64,000 bases of DNA, from assembly GCF_000012885.1 (NCBI RefSeq), contig NC_007498.2:124001-188000 (forward strand), in the 5' to 3' direction. Below, in pieces: positions 18,182 to 26,750 of the stretch. The notes under the pieces were generated by a model. The model saw only the letters and a list, made by a program, of their open reading frames with translations, was not told the DNA's origin and made no database searches. This DNA is from Syntrophotalea carbinolica DSM 2380 (GTDB lineage: Bacteria > Desulfobacterota > Desulfuromonadia > Desulfuromonadales > Syntrophotaleaceae). How positions within the stretch are numbered: the stretch's first letter is position 1; each line of letters opens with the position of its first letter. The translations under genes and the position numbers were made by a program.

Positions 18182-18229
18182 AATACTTATCATTGGATTT
18201 CATTTAAATATTTATCTGGGGACTAGGAT

Positions 18230-18634
18230 GTGAAAACAGCCATAGGCTTGGGGCTAAAAGATTTGTCGACTCAACAAAATCGCGTTGCTCTGGCAAAACG
18301 CTTTGTTAATTTGTTCGCCAAATGGAGATTTTCGCTAACGGAACAGCTCAACCTGCTGGGACTACCTCCTTTCAGGAAGTCATTATTGACAAGGTATCGG
18401 CGAGGAATTCCTTTGACCAACATCAGGGACATGCTGGATCGCGGCAGGTAGCTGCTTGCTATTTAAAAAGCCTTGCGGATGTTGTTCCCACACAATCAGA
18501 ATCTGCGTTATATCTGGATCAAACGGTGCAACCGGGATTTTGGAAATTTTATTCCGCTTGAAGTAATGATGCAGGAGGGGATTGTCGGCATCGCCCAAGT
18601 AAGTCGGTGTTTGGACTTGGAGTTGGACCTTTGA
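18230..18634 (+). pseudogene. MbcA/ParS/Xre-type antitoxin with two in-frame stops
   Basis: One reading frame of 135 codons from a GTG at 18230 to TGA at 18632-18634. It contains two internal stops, TAG (18449-18451) and TAA (18464-18466). Before them: FVNLFAKWRFSLTEQLNLLG, the helix-turn-helix of the MbcA/ParS/Xre antitoxin family. After them: KALRMLFPHNQNLRYIWIKR, FGNFIPLEVMMQEG and GIAQVSRCLDLE, the toxin-contacting C-terminus (DUF2384-like). Everything outside the two stops is intact, so decay is recent. No RES-domain or other toxin partner lies next to it. AGGAT precedes the GTG. Confidence 0.75.
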
Positions 18635-18784
18635 TTTTACCGCCTTGTGGCTCATGATTTGACACTTTGAAAAGGACCTATTTAGGGTTGGTTTGTAGCC
18701 CTAATGAGCCTATGAAACAGAATAGACCTCTATCATCCGCAATGGGTGCGGGATCTAATCATATAAAATTATTTTAGGGGGAAA

Positions 18785-19912
18785 ATGAAAATCCTGAACC
18801 TGAAAAATATTTTTGCATTTTTCGTTATGTGCTGTTTGTTTTTTTGTAGCCATTCCTGTTGGTCGGATCAAATCGTTTTAAGTGATCGCGTACAAACCGC
18901 TCTTAATGTCAGGGAAAGGCCAACTACTGAAAGCGCTGTCGTGGGAAAGCTTTTACGAAACCAGACAGCGGAATATCTTGATTCGGTTCCCTATTGGTAT
19001 CATGTCAGGCTCGAGGATGGGGGTACGGGATATGTTAGTAAGGCATGGTCTGAAAAGCTTTCTTTGGAGCAAGAAAGTGGAAAAATCGTGCGAGTTGGGA
19101 GTTGGAATATCAAGAAGTTGGGTCACGGTAACCAAAAAGATTATGCGACTGTTGCCAAAATTATCGATGCGAATTTTGATGTTATGGCAGTTGTCGAAGT
19201 TATGCAAAAGGGAGGTGGGCACCCAGGCTATGATAAATTAGTTTCGGTTCTAGGCCCCGAATGGAATGGCCTGGTTACTGGTGAGCCCCGACCCAATACT
19301 GGGTCTGGCAGCGCCGAATTTTATGCCATCCTTTATCGTCCAGCATTGGTCAGAACCTGTTCTGGATGGGGTAGCTTGGCATTTTTCCCGGACAACGACG
19401 GAAGTGGCCAGGACTTAGTTCCAGATATTTTTTCCAGGGAACCGGCGTTCGGATGTTTTGAAGTGCCAAATACTGACGGCACGGTTGGATTCGATTTTTT
19501 GCTGGCCGGGTATCACGCAAGATGGTCGCAAGGTGACAAAGAACAGATCAAAACGGAGGTAGCGAGGCTGAAGGAGGTTTTTCAGGCGATGAAGGAAAGC
19601 AGACCGGAGGAGGCTGACCTGATCATCGCCGGTGATTTCAACCTCGTCCCGTCGGAGATCAAGGAAGCGTTGCATTTCGTTCCGGATACTGTTGCCAGTG
19701 GGTCTACGCTGAACAGCAGTGGGGCAATCACCCAGAACGTGTACGACCATGTTCTTATCCACAGCATATTAGCAACTCAGGAAATGATTGGTCATCCCAC
19801 TGTCATAGATGTCATTTCTTCTGCCTCAGACGGGCACGAATTCTACACCCAGGTTAGTGATCATTTGCCTGTGATGGCACGCTTCAAAACCTTCGGGCCA
19901 GACGATGATTGA
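18785..19912 (+). CDS. Secreted SH3b-domain endonuclease/exonuclease/phosphatase-family protein
   Basis: A 375-residue exported protein with a Sec signal (~1-28; IFAFFVMCCLFFCSHSCWS). A bacterial SH3 domain follows at ~30-90 (ALNVRERPTTESAVVGKLL, GGTGYVSKAW). The rest (~100-370) is a DNase I-like EEP domain with its metal and catalytic motifs in order: VGSWNIKKLG, VVEVM, GDFNLVPSE, and a C-terminal VSDHLPVMA. The family covers nucleases and phosphodiesterases. The SH3b domain suggests envelope association. A strong AGGGGG site precedes the ATG. It is cargo of the Tn7-like element. Confidence 0.85.
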   Translation: MKILNLKNIFAFFVMCCLFFCSHSCWSDQIVLSDRVQTALNVRERPTTESAVVGKLLRNQTAEYLDSVPYWYHVRLEDGGTGYVSKAWSEKLSLEQESGKIVRVGSWNIKKLGHGNQKDYATVAKIIDANFDVMAVVEVMQKGGGHPGYDKLVSVLGPEWNGLVTGEPRPNTGSGSAEFYAILYRPALVRTCSGWGSLAFFPDNDGSGQDLVPDIFSREPAFGCFEVPNTDGTVGFDFLLAGYHARWSQGDKEQIKTEVARLKEVFQAMKESRPEEADLIIAGDFNLVPSEIKEALHFVPDTVASGSTLNSSGAITQNVYDHVLIHSILATQEMIGHPTVIDVISSASDGHEFYTQVSDHLPVMARFKTFGPDDD

Positions 19913-19948
19913 AATATTTAGAACTTCAATATTGGTTTCAACATCTGA

Positions 19949-21544
19949 TTAAATAAATTGTCGATCTGCTCTCCCTATTTTGGGTAGGAAGTGAGATAAA
20001 TTAAGTTTAGCTTCAATAAGTTCTTTTATGTCGCTTTCGTCTGGTAACCCTTTGATCTCAATTGAAGAGATTCCACGGTAATTATTGGAATTAACTCCAG
20101 TATTGAACTTCACATGAAAATCATTAATAAATATTTCAAGCAATTTAAATAATTGCATCTCAGGGTTAATTACAACATACCCCTGATCATCATCTATATA
20201 TTCTTTGGCTATCAAAATCCACTTACCTTTATTTTTCCACTTTTTAAGCTCAAAATCTATTATGTCTTCTTTTGGATATTCATATTCACTATGGTCTCCA
20301 ATGATAATGTCTTGGGTTTTTATTTCACCCTTGAGAGCATTTGGAATATACAGCCTTAGTCCAACCAATTGCTTCCTTGAACTCGATCGGCTCTCTCTTA
20401 AAAGGGGCTTACAGTAGCCAACTGAGATCAAGAAGAGGACAATGTTAGCGTAGCAGTCATATGGGGAGAGGATGTTGTACTGGCTGTTGATTCTTATATT
20501 TTTGAACTTTCCTTTGTCAATCAGTTGTACCTTTTTTGCGACTTCCCCTTTCCCAATAAATCGAAGATTTAAATGGTTGTGGTATTTTTGAGTGGAAAAT
20601 CTTTGCGTTAAACAATTTGTAAGTTTAAGAGAAAACCCTACTGGTAGATCTCGAATATCGAAACATATAGACTTTTGAGCTTCTTCTTTTTTTTGATTTG
20701 CAATTTCTCCGATTATTTTCTCTTTTAGAGATTTTGTTTTTTCCTTTAACCTCTTATCAATATATTCATTTTCAATATTGTTCCTTAAGGTTTTCTCTAT
20801 TTTTATCATTCTTTTTTCAACAATTTCCTGAACAATCCTATCTTCAATTCGTTCTTTTGATATTTCAAACAACTGATTTTCAAAAATTGATTGAAACTTT
20901 GAAAAAACCAATTCATCATTAAGCGCTTTTTCGATTTTGTTAAATCTATTTAGAGAAAAAACGTAACCTTCAAATGGGTCGGAAGCTACTTGTGGGATGA
21001 GTTCAACGAAACCAATATCGTCAGCAATAAAATGAGATATCTTCTCCTCTTCAAGTCCATGAGATACAAAAACCTCCCAAGCAAAGAGTTGTTTTTTGTC
21101 CTTAGTCTTCCTAACAGAAAGTATATCTGGTCGGAAACAATCAATGTTTTTTTCAATCTCATGTTGGCAGTTTGTATTTTGAAATACTGATTTTGATGAA
21201 ATGGAAAAGGAATTAATTCCAAGGGCAGTGAGAAGTTCTATTGAGGCGACCGAATCTATCTTTGATGTGTCTACATATATCTTAAATTCAATGTTCTTTA
21301 CTAATCGATCATGGATAAAGTGCTTTGCCCCTTCATGTAGAAGGGTTTCCCGAGATATATTGCAGTCATTTTTAGGTTTGTGATAGAAATGCGGTTGTCG
21401 TGTACCTGCGCGTTTATATACTCGACCACCACAAAAGGGGCATACGAGATCCTTGTCCTTGAGAACCATGTATGGAGTGTCGGATATGTGTAATATAGAG
21501 CCATCCGAAACTACTTTTGCTATCGGTAATAGTACGTCAGACAC
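19949..21544 (-). CDS. CoiA-like competence/nuclease-family protein
   Basis: A 531-residue protein. The N-terminus has VCPFCGGRVYKRAG, then PHFYHKP, the zinc-binding and histidine motifs seen in CoiA-like proteins. A nuclease-like core follows (LLHEGAKHFI, FRPDILS with an acidic residue, and AWEVFVSH), a long coiled coil (~210-300), and a lysine-rich C-terminal region with no match that I recognise. Base composition is much more AT-rich than the chromosomal flanks. The start is set to GTG at 21544, preceded by GAGAGGA; an in-frame TTG lies 18 nt earlier. CoiA acts with recombination in competence; here, as transposon cargo, defence or DNA processing are equally possible. Confidence 0.65.
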   Translation of the reverse strand: MSDVLLPIAKVVSDGSILHISDTPYMVLKDKDLVCPFCGGRVYKRAGTRQPHFYHKPKNDCNISRETLLHEGAKHFIHDRLVKNIEFKIYVDTSKIDSVASIELLTALGINSFSISSKSVFQNTNCQHEIEKNIDCFRPDILSVRKTKDKKQLFAWEVFVSHGLEEEKISHFIADDIGFVELIPQVASDPFEGYVFSLNRFNKIEKALNDELVFSKFQSIFENQLFEISKERIEDRIVQEIVEKRMIKIEKTLRNNIENEYIDKRLKEKTKSLKEKIIGEIANQKKEEAQKSICFDIRDLPVGFSLKLTNCLTQRFSTQKYHNHLNLRFIGKGEVAKKVQLIDKGKFKNIRINSQYNILSPYDCYANIVLFLISVGYCKPLLRESRSSSRKQLVGLRLYIPNALKGEIKTQDIIIGDHSEYEYPKEDIIDFELKKWKNKGKWILIAKEYIDDDQGYVVINPEMQLFKLLEIFINDFHVKFNTGVNSNNYRGISSIEIKGLPDESDIKELIEAKLNLSHFLPKIGRADRQFI

Positions 21545-21818
21545 TTTATCCTCTCTCGGCAACTCTTAAAACGCTCCTTTTTTAACAACTTCATCAATGT
21601 AGGAATGTGGACTGCATACCTTAATTATAATCATGATATGGCGCTCGTATTTTGGCGTCTTTTCAAATCACTTAAGAAGTATGAAGCGATCATGCTTGGG
21701 ATTGTTTTCGGGTTTTTGGTCAAGGTTCCTTCTTAATGCGCTTTTTAACCGTTTCTAGGGTAAGTCATTGTTTCGGTCTGGTTTGTTGTGGAAAAAACAA
21801 ACGTGGAAGGCTGTATAT

Positions 21819-23312
21819 TTAAGTGACTTGTGTACAACATTCAAGGAGAATGTGTGCAAGATAGATAGAACCACATGGAGGTGCTTTATCTTTAGGGCGA
21901 ATGTGTTCAGTATCAAAGGCTGCTAAGCTTGGAAATAGCTCAGATGGTTTTCTAATGTGTTTTCCTGAATTACTTTGCAACATTTTGAGCTCTGTAATAG
22001 CCTTTCTGCTTCCAAGGTTCTTCATTAGGTTTTCAGTTAATCCACCGCAATTTTCTTTCACTATTGCAACCATAACTGCTATAGGTTCACCGATGCCATA
22101 GCTACCATCAATAAAACGTTGCATGCCTTCGGGGCCAGTATATTTCTTTATCCCACTGCTAGTAAGCTTTTTAAATTCGAATATCAGATATATCCTGTCA
22201 CCATTATAATTATCAAAATAAGTTATATCTTTACGAATACGATTTTGTAGATCTCCTTGGTCATCAATGATAACATCGGCATCTTCATAGGACCACTTTC
22301 CTGTAAGTCCAGATTCCGCTTTAAATTTCGTTAAATATCTGTCAGGTCCCGCATGATTCCTGACCTGTTTACGGAAAAGTTTTGGTTTCTTTTTTTGCCA
22401 ATCCTTCAGAGCTTGTATGGGAGTTTTATGCCCCAACGCTCGCTGAGGAATATGCTGGTTGTATAGATAACCATAACGTAACAATGTCTGCTCCAAATTT
22501 TCGGCGGAATCGAACCGGGTTGTTGCCAAAACCTCGCTGATGCGACCGTTGAATCGCTCAACCATCCCGTTGGTCTGAGGGTGGCGTGGAGGAATAAGCC
22601 GATGTTCAATACCATGCTGAACGCAGGTTTTGTCGAATACATGATTCCCTGTTGGCTTTCTCTCTCCAGCAGTGGAAAATCGATCCGTGAATGCCTTGTC
22701 GTTGTCGGTGAGCAATTTTTTGATCACAAATGGCGCTTTGGCTACCAGGCGATTCAAAAAGCCCTTTGCGGCTTGGGCGGATTTGCTCTTGCACACTTCC
22801 AGGTAAACCCAGCGGGTAGCACGGTCGATGCCTACAAACAGGTAACGCCGAGAGGTTTCGTCCGGCATCTGTGGCAAATATTTGATATCGACATGAACGA
22901 ACCCCGGATCGTAGTTTTTAAATGTTTTGGGCTTGTTGTTGGCCGTTTCCTCTTTCGGGATCAGGTCCGCCAATCGGGATACCCCATGTCGTCGCAAACA
23001 ACGGTCAAGTCCCGCACGAGAGACGTCAGCATTGACAAATTCCCGAGTGACGACCAGGAGATCATCGAGAGACAACAACAAAGAGCGACGCAACTCGATG
23101 ACAACAGCTTCCTGGGCTTCGGTCATCGTTGTATTCAGTCGGTGTGCCGTATGAGACCGATCGTGAACATCGTCACGTTTGCGCCAGCGACGTACCGTGT
23201 CAATGGATATGCCCAGTTCTTTAGCTAAAGCCTTGTGCGATTTTTCCGACTCTTGGATATATCGTCGGATTTTCGGGGTCGTTGTGGCATTAGCGTGTAA
23301 CCGTATCGTCAT
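21819..23312 (-). CDS. IS481-family transposase, chimeric with the downstream target gene
   Basis: A 497-codon open frame. Residues ~1-325 are an IS481-type DDE transposase: N-terminal helix-turn-helix (HKALAKELGISIDTVRRWRK), a central DDE core with first Asp in FVHVDIKYLPQ, second in LLTDNDKAF, and Glu in HPQTNGMVERFNGRI. No stop occurs before the inverted repeat, so the frame reads out of the IS into the 3' part of the interrupted nuclease gene for another ~170 codons. AAAGGAG lies 6 nt before the ATG. Whether the fused tail reduces transposition is unknown. Confidence 0.88.
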   Translation of the reverse strand: MTIRLHANATTTPKIRRYIQESEKSHKALAKELGISIDTVRRWRKRDDVHDRSHTAHRLNTTMTEAQEAVVIELRRSLLLSLDDLLVVTREFVNADVSRAGLDRCLRRHGVSRLADLIPKEETANNKPKTFKNYDPGFVHVDIKYLPQMPDETSRRYLFVGIDRATRWVYLEVCKSKSAQAAKGFLNRLVAKAPFVIKKLLTDNDKAFTDRFSTAGERKPTGNHVFDKTCVQHGIEHRLIPPRHPQTNGMVERFNGRISEVLATTRFDSAENLEQTLLRYGYLYNQHIPQRALGHKTPIQALKDWQKKKPKLFRKQVRNHAGPDRYLTKFKAESGLTGKWSYEDADVIIDDQGDLQNRIRKDITYFDNYNGDRIYLIFEFKKLTSSGIKKYTGPEGMQRFIDGSYGIGEPIAVMVAIVKENCGGLTENLMKNLGSRKAITELKMLQSNSGKHIRKPSELFPSLAAFDTEHIRPKDKAPPCGSIYLAHILLECCTQVT

Positions 23313-23416
23313 GTCAGACTCCTTTAGATTTCACCGCAGAGAATATCAAAAAGCATATCCCGAGCTAAGAATAACGGGAAGCTTTTTCTGCTAATGGAAT
23401 CATCCGGGACCCAACA
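22340..23416. mobile_element. IS481-family insertion sequence
   Basis: The element is 1,077 bp. Its 21-bp imperfect inverted repeats (18 of 21 positions match) start TGTCAGGTCCCGCATGA at the left and, reading inward, TGTTGGGTCCCGGATGA at the right. A perfect 6-bp target duplication AATATC flanks it (22334-22339 and 23417-23422). It carries one transposase on the minus strand. Confidence 0.93.
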
Positions 23417-23575
23417 AATATCCATAAAGACATTCTGTTAGACGAGGCTCTTTTATTGAAAATTTTATTTGGTCAGGCCGTCGAGCAGAAATCCTTTTCC
23501 ATACTTTAACTAAATACTCAACGGCAATAGTTGCCTCCTTAGCTGGAAAAGCTTCCATCCATGAATCACGCCGCG

Positions 23576-26500
23576 TCATAGGTTGTTCCTTGATCCAGCG
23601 TTGGGTTGGACAAAGCAAACTATTCTTTCTGCATCACGATATGCCTCGGAAGATAACCACATGCGGTAAACTAGAGGCTTGATCAGATAGAGCCTATTGC
23701 CAGATCGAATTACTATATCTGCAGCTAAATACAAATTTCCTGAGACATGTAGAGGGAGGAGGTTGTCTGTAAGTAGTTGACTTAATGTTTCTTCAACAAT
23801 TAAATCATTCGTTGAAAGGTTAATACAAGGAGGCCTATCACTATTTGTAGATGATTCTACGCCAAGGGAAACAATTCCCAGTTGTCCACAGTTTGTGCGT
23901 GTGCTAATACTAATATCAACTGAAAATGTACCCTGGCCACCACGAAGATCTCTCCAAGACTCAAGTTCAGCCTTAAGTGATCGAGCATAGCCTTGGATTT
24001 GTTCATTTGTGGGACGTAGTTGTAATATCGAATTAATGCCAGAAATAGAATTGGGCTGTAAATTCGGTGCAATATTTTCAGCTGTTTCAAGAACTCTTTC
24101 TTGCTCAGTTGAGTCTAATCCAAAATATTCAAAGAAAAGAGCTTCACACTCTTTTGGATCATACGTCGGGTTGAATATTTGATTGCAGGGCTCAAACTTA
24201 CGTGTGTATTTATTGACCGTTTCAATTATTTCCCATGCTCTGACAGGGTTTTTGTGACGGTCAGGGTGTATAAATGGGAGCTTTCGTATATCTTTGAGAG
24301 TAACTCGTTCACGTTCAAAACTAATTTGATAAGCTGTTAGCAATAGCAGATATTGAGCAAGCTGTGAATGTAAATAAGTTGCTGCAAAGCGGAGTAACGG
24401 TTCATCCTTTTTTGAACCAAATATTGCTCCGATACTACTTTTAAATGAGAATTCCTTATTTGAAAAGGCCGCACGAACACTACGACGGCTTGATATCCCA
24501 TCAGCAAAAATAATTTTTGGGCCCTTAAAGCCCTCTAGTAAGCTGTCAGGTAGGCTTGCAACGGTCTCGATTTCTTTCGGGAACCTGGCGAGCTGGCACG
24601 GGTTTAGGATCGGGCCATCTAAATTAAGCTCCTTGGCATTAAGGAATTCCAGTTTTCGAAGAGGTTCTGCTGACACCGGATCTCTTACAGAGGAATCCTT
24701 TGCATGAAAACCTTTACGTGAGGGCCATACTTTTTTGTTTCCAACTAGATCGTCGAACGTTCCCTGCAAGCGCAACCGTTCAATTATTGAAATGTCACGA
24801 TAAGTCCCCCAAAACAATGTAGTGAGCAACTCGTTGTCGAAGGTTAAAGCTTGTGATTGAACTATATGACGATCTGATGCATGCAAAGTCAATCGGCCAA
24901 AGGCAAAGCTTATATCTGCTTTTGGCACCCAGTATTCAAACGTCTCTTTGCCGGGGGGCCTGCCCGCCAGTATTTTTTTTCGTGGGCTAAAAACTGCAAC
25001 CACGCATGGTTGCTTGGCAGTACTGAACAGGATTTTTCGCAAGTCGCCGAAATTAATTAGAGTCTCAAGACGATAGTGAGAGAGCCATTTTGCAATGAAC
25101 GTATTACTGGTTGGTGCCCCGAATGAGCTAACAGGCAGGATGAGACAAATTTTTCCGCTTGGTGAGACGCTATCGAGCGCCCGTAACATAAATGCGTTGG
25201 CTGTTTGACGTCTCGGGATATTGACACCTTTGGACTTTGCCCAAAGGTCGCTTGGCAATGTCTCATTTTTCTTGGGTTCAACCCACGGAGGGTTTGAGAG
25301 AAATATCGTAAAGGACTTAGAAGCGGCAAAAGTATTCTGATCAGAAAAAAAGTTTCCCTTTTCCTTGCCGCTTCTGAGATTGTGTGTATTCAGATCAGGG
25401 AGTTTGACATCGCTATTTTCCCTTAACTCTTCAATGTCTGCGGGCTGTAATCTTTCAAGGAGTGACAAGTAGAGACTGAAAGCTGTAACGCGGCACGCAG
25501 GCTCGCTAATATCTGAGCCGAAAATGTGCTCCACAAGTAATTGACAACGCTCTTCAAAACTTAGGGGATGCCCTCGCAACGCTTCTGCATATGCAAGTAA
25601 CCGCCGATACGCTGTCGTGAGCAAAATTCCAGATCCACAGGCACCATCATATATGCGTTCAGATAATATGTTTTTAGAGTGAGCGAGTGCCTGATCAACA
25701 ACAAGGGAGGCTAAGTGGCGAGGAGTATAGTAAGCCCCAACCTCTTTTTTTTCGTCCGAAAGAAAGGATTCATAAATGCCGGAAATCAGTTCGACCGGAA
25801 TATAGCGAAAGTCATAGTTCCAAAAACTCTCCTGCCCAGTCTCAAGATCAACACGGCTAAGAAAATCGTTGATTCGATTTATAGCGGCCTCAGGTAGCGT
25901 CTCCCAAAGTGACGATCCCCGGGGGCCCGGCTCAAGGAAGTCTCCGTTGAAGTCAGATTTTAGCTGTGTCAGAAGTTTTACAATGCCAGCGCAATCGCCT
26001 TTGTGGACAAGGTCGTGTAGTTTACCAATGCCATGCTTGGTTCGGTAGGTGTTGGCGACAATCTGGCGGTGTTCCAAGTATGAAACAAACAACACTTGGG
26101 CCATGAGATATTGTGCGTTGTTTTTCTCAAGACCAAATGAGACAAGATCTTTTACGATCTTGTCTAGGTTGCGTAGCAACTCCTGATCAACATGTGCCTG
26201 GGGGTTAAACCAAGCTTGATGCCTCCGAAAAACTTCCCCGGACTGAATGTCCCTACGTGAAAATCTTCCCGACCTATCGGCTTCTTCCCAAGATAGTTTT
26301 TGAACCTTCTGATCACGACTGATCGGTGCAGCCAGGGCTGTGTTTTTTTCCATCACCAAAATGATTGAAATCAAATTTTGATTCCAAATTTTTTGGCGAA
26401 TATTGTCAAAAGCCGCCGGATTAGATGCCAAAAGGCCATTGTCTTCTAAGAAGCAAACCGTTGGCATCCCTTCAACATCAAAAACAGCCTGCGCTCGAAT

Positions 26501-26644
26501 TTCTCCGCTGGGATCAAGCAATTCATCAAGCTCACTGCGATAGGCATGAATAGGAGGAATCTTCTCACCCTCTATATGCAAAGAGGGCGAATCATCTGTG
26601 TATCCCCACCTGTCGAGCCATTTTTGTGTAACACGCTGATCCAA
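23576..26644 (-). CDS. Large N6-adenine DNA methylase (Eco57I/PglX-like), probable defence gene
   Basis: A 1,022-residue protein. After ~300 residues of unassigned N-terminal sequence comes a class I methylase: GAYYTPRHLASLVVD, the SAM-binding DGACGSGILL, and the catalytic LSNPPWVEP (NPPW). A target-recognition-like region follows (~600-850), then an unassigned C-terminus. The layout resembles Eco57I and BREX PglX methylases, but no BREX partner genes are present. The start is TTG (26644) with GGAGG 9 nt upstream. The stop overlaps the start of a nuclease-like gene, and a WYL regulator is divergent, a typical defence arrangement. With the nuclease broken, only the modification half may work now. 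Confidence 0.85.
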   Translation of the reverse strand: MDQRVTQKWLDRWGYTDDSPSLHIEGEKIPPIHAYRSELDELLDPSGEIRAQAVFDVEGMPTVCFLEDNGLLASNPAAFDNIRQKIWNQNLISIILVMEKNTALAAPISRDQKVQKLSWEEADRSGRFSRRDIQSGEVFRRHQAWFNPQAHVDQELLRNLDKIVKDLVSFGLEKNNAQYLMAQVLFVSYLEHRQIVANTYRTKHGIGKLHDLVHKGDCAGIVKLLTQLKSDFNGDFLEPGPRGSSLWETLPEAAINRINDFLSRVDLETGQESFWNYDFRYIPVELISGIYESFLSDEKKEVGAYYTPRHLASLVVDQALAHSKNILSERIYDGACGSGILLTTAYRRLLAYAEALRGHPLSFEERCQLLVEHIFGSDISEPACRVTAFSLYLSLLERLQPADIEELRENSDVKLPDLNTHNLRSGKEKGNFFSDQNTFAASKSFTIFLSNPPWVEPKKNETLPSDLWAKSKGVNIPRRQTANAFMLRALDSVSPSGKICLILPVSSFGAPTSNTFIAKWLSHYRLETLINFGDLRKILFSTAKQPCVVAVFSPRKKILAGRPPGKETFEYWVPKADISFAFGRLTLHASDRHIVQSQALTFDNELLTTLFWGTYRDISIIERLRLQGTFDDLVGNKKVWPSRKGFHAKDSSVRDPVSAEPLRKLEFLNAKELNLDGPILNPCQLARFPKEIETVASLPDSLLEGFKGPKIIFADGISSRRSVRAAFSNKEFSFKSSIGAIFGSKKDEPLLRFAATYLHSQLAQYLLLLTAYQISFERERVTLKDIRKLPFIHPDRHKNPVRAWEIIETVNKYTRKFEPCNQIFNPTYDPKECEALFFEYFGLDSTEQERVLETAENIAPNLQPNSISGINSILQLRPTNEQIQGYARSLKAELESWRDLRGGQGTFSVDISISTRTNCGQLGIVSLGVESSTNSDRPPCINLSTNDLIVEETLSQLLTDNLLPLHVSGNLYLAADIVIRSGNRLYLIKPLVYRMWLSSEAYRDAERIVCFVQPNAGSRNNL

Positions 26645-26676
26645 TGCTATAAACCTCCATAATCATTATATCCTAA

Positions 26677-26712
26677 CATAATAATTGATGAAATCAAATT
26701 ATGTGATACAAT
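26677..26712 (+). promoter_or_regulatory. Promoter of the WYL regulator gene with an overlapping palindromic operator
   Basis: In the 106-bp gap between divergent genes a near-palindrome CATAAT-AA-TTGAT-GAA-ATCAA-ATTATG (26677-26703) overlaps a promoter with -35 TTGATG (26685-26690), 16-bp spacer and -10 TACAAT (26707-26712) directed at the WYL gene. This is the expected place for the WYL repressor to control both itself and the methylase operon. Confidence 0.6.
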
Positions 26713-26750
26713 GAAAAAAATAGTCCCCATCATTTTATTAGGGATAGCAT

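Larger units (their letters stand above)
21819..23579 (-). pseudogene. PD-(D/E)XK nuclease-like gene, interrupted by an IS481-family element
   Basis: Two pieces, 23417-23579 (5') and 21819-22339 (3'), are separated by the insertion at 22340-23416. Removing the insertion and one 6-bp duplication joins them in frame as LYGYL-TKFKAES, giving a 225-residue protein. Its core has EDADVIIDDQ followed by RIYLIFEFKKL, a plausible D...ExK nuclease active site, and a C-terminal PSLAAFDTEHIRPKD block. The start ATG overlaps the methylase stop as ATGA, so the two formed a translationally coupled pair. The role as restriction partner of the methylase is inferred from context. Confidence 0.75.
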
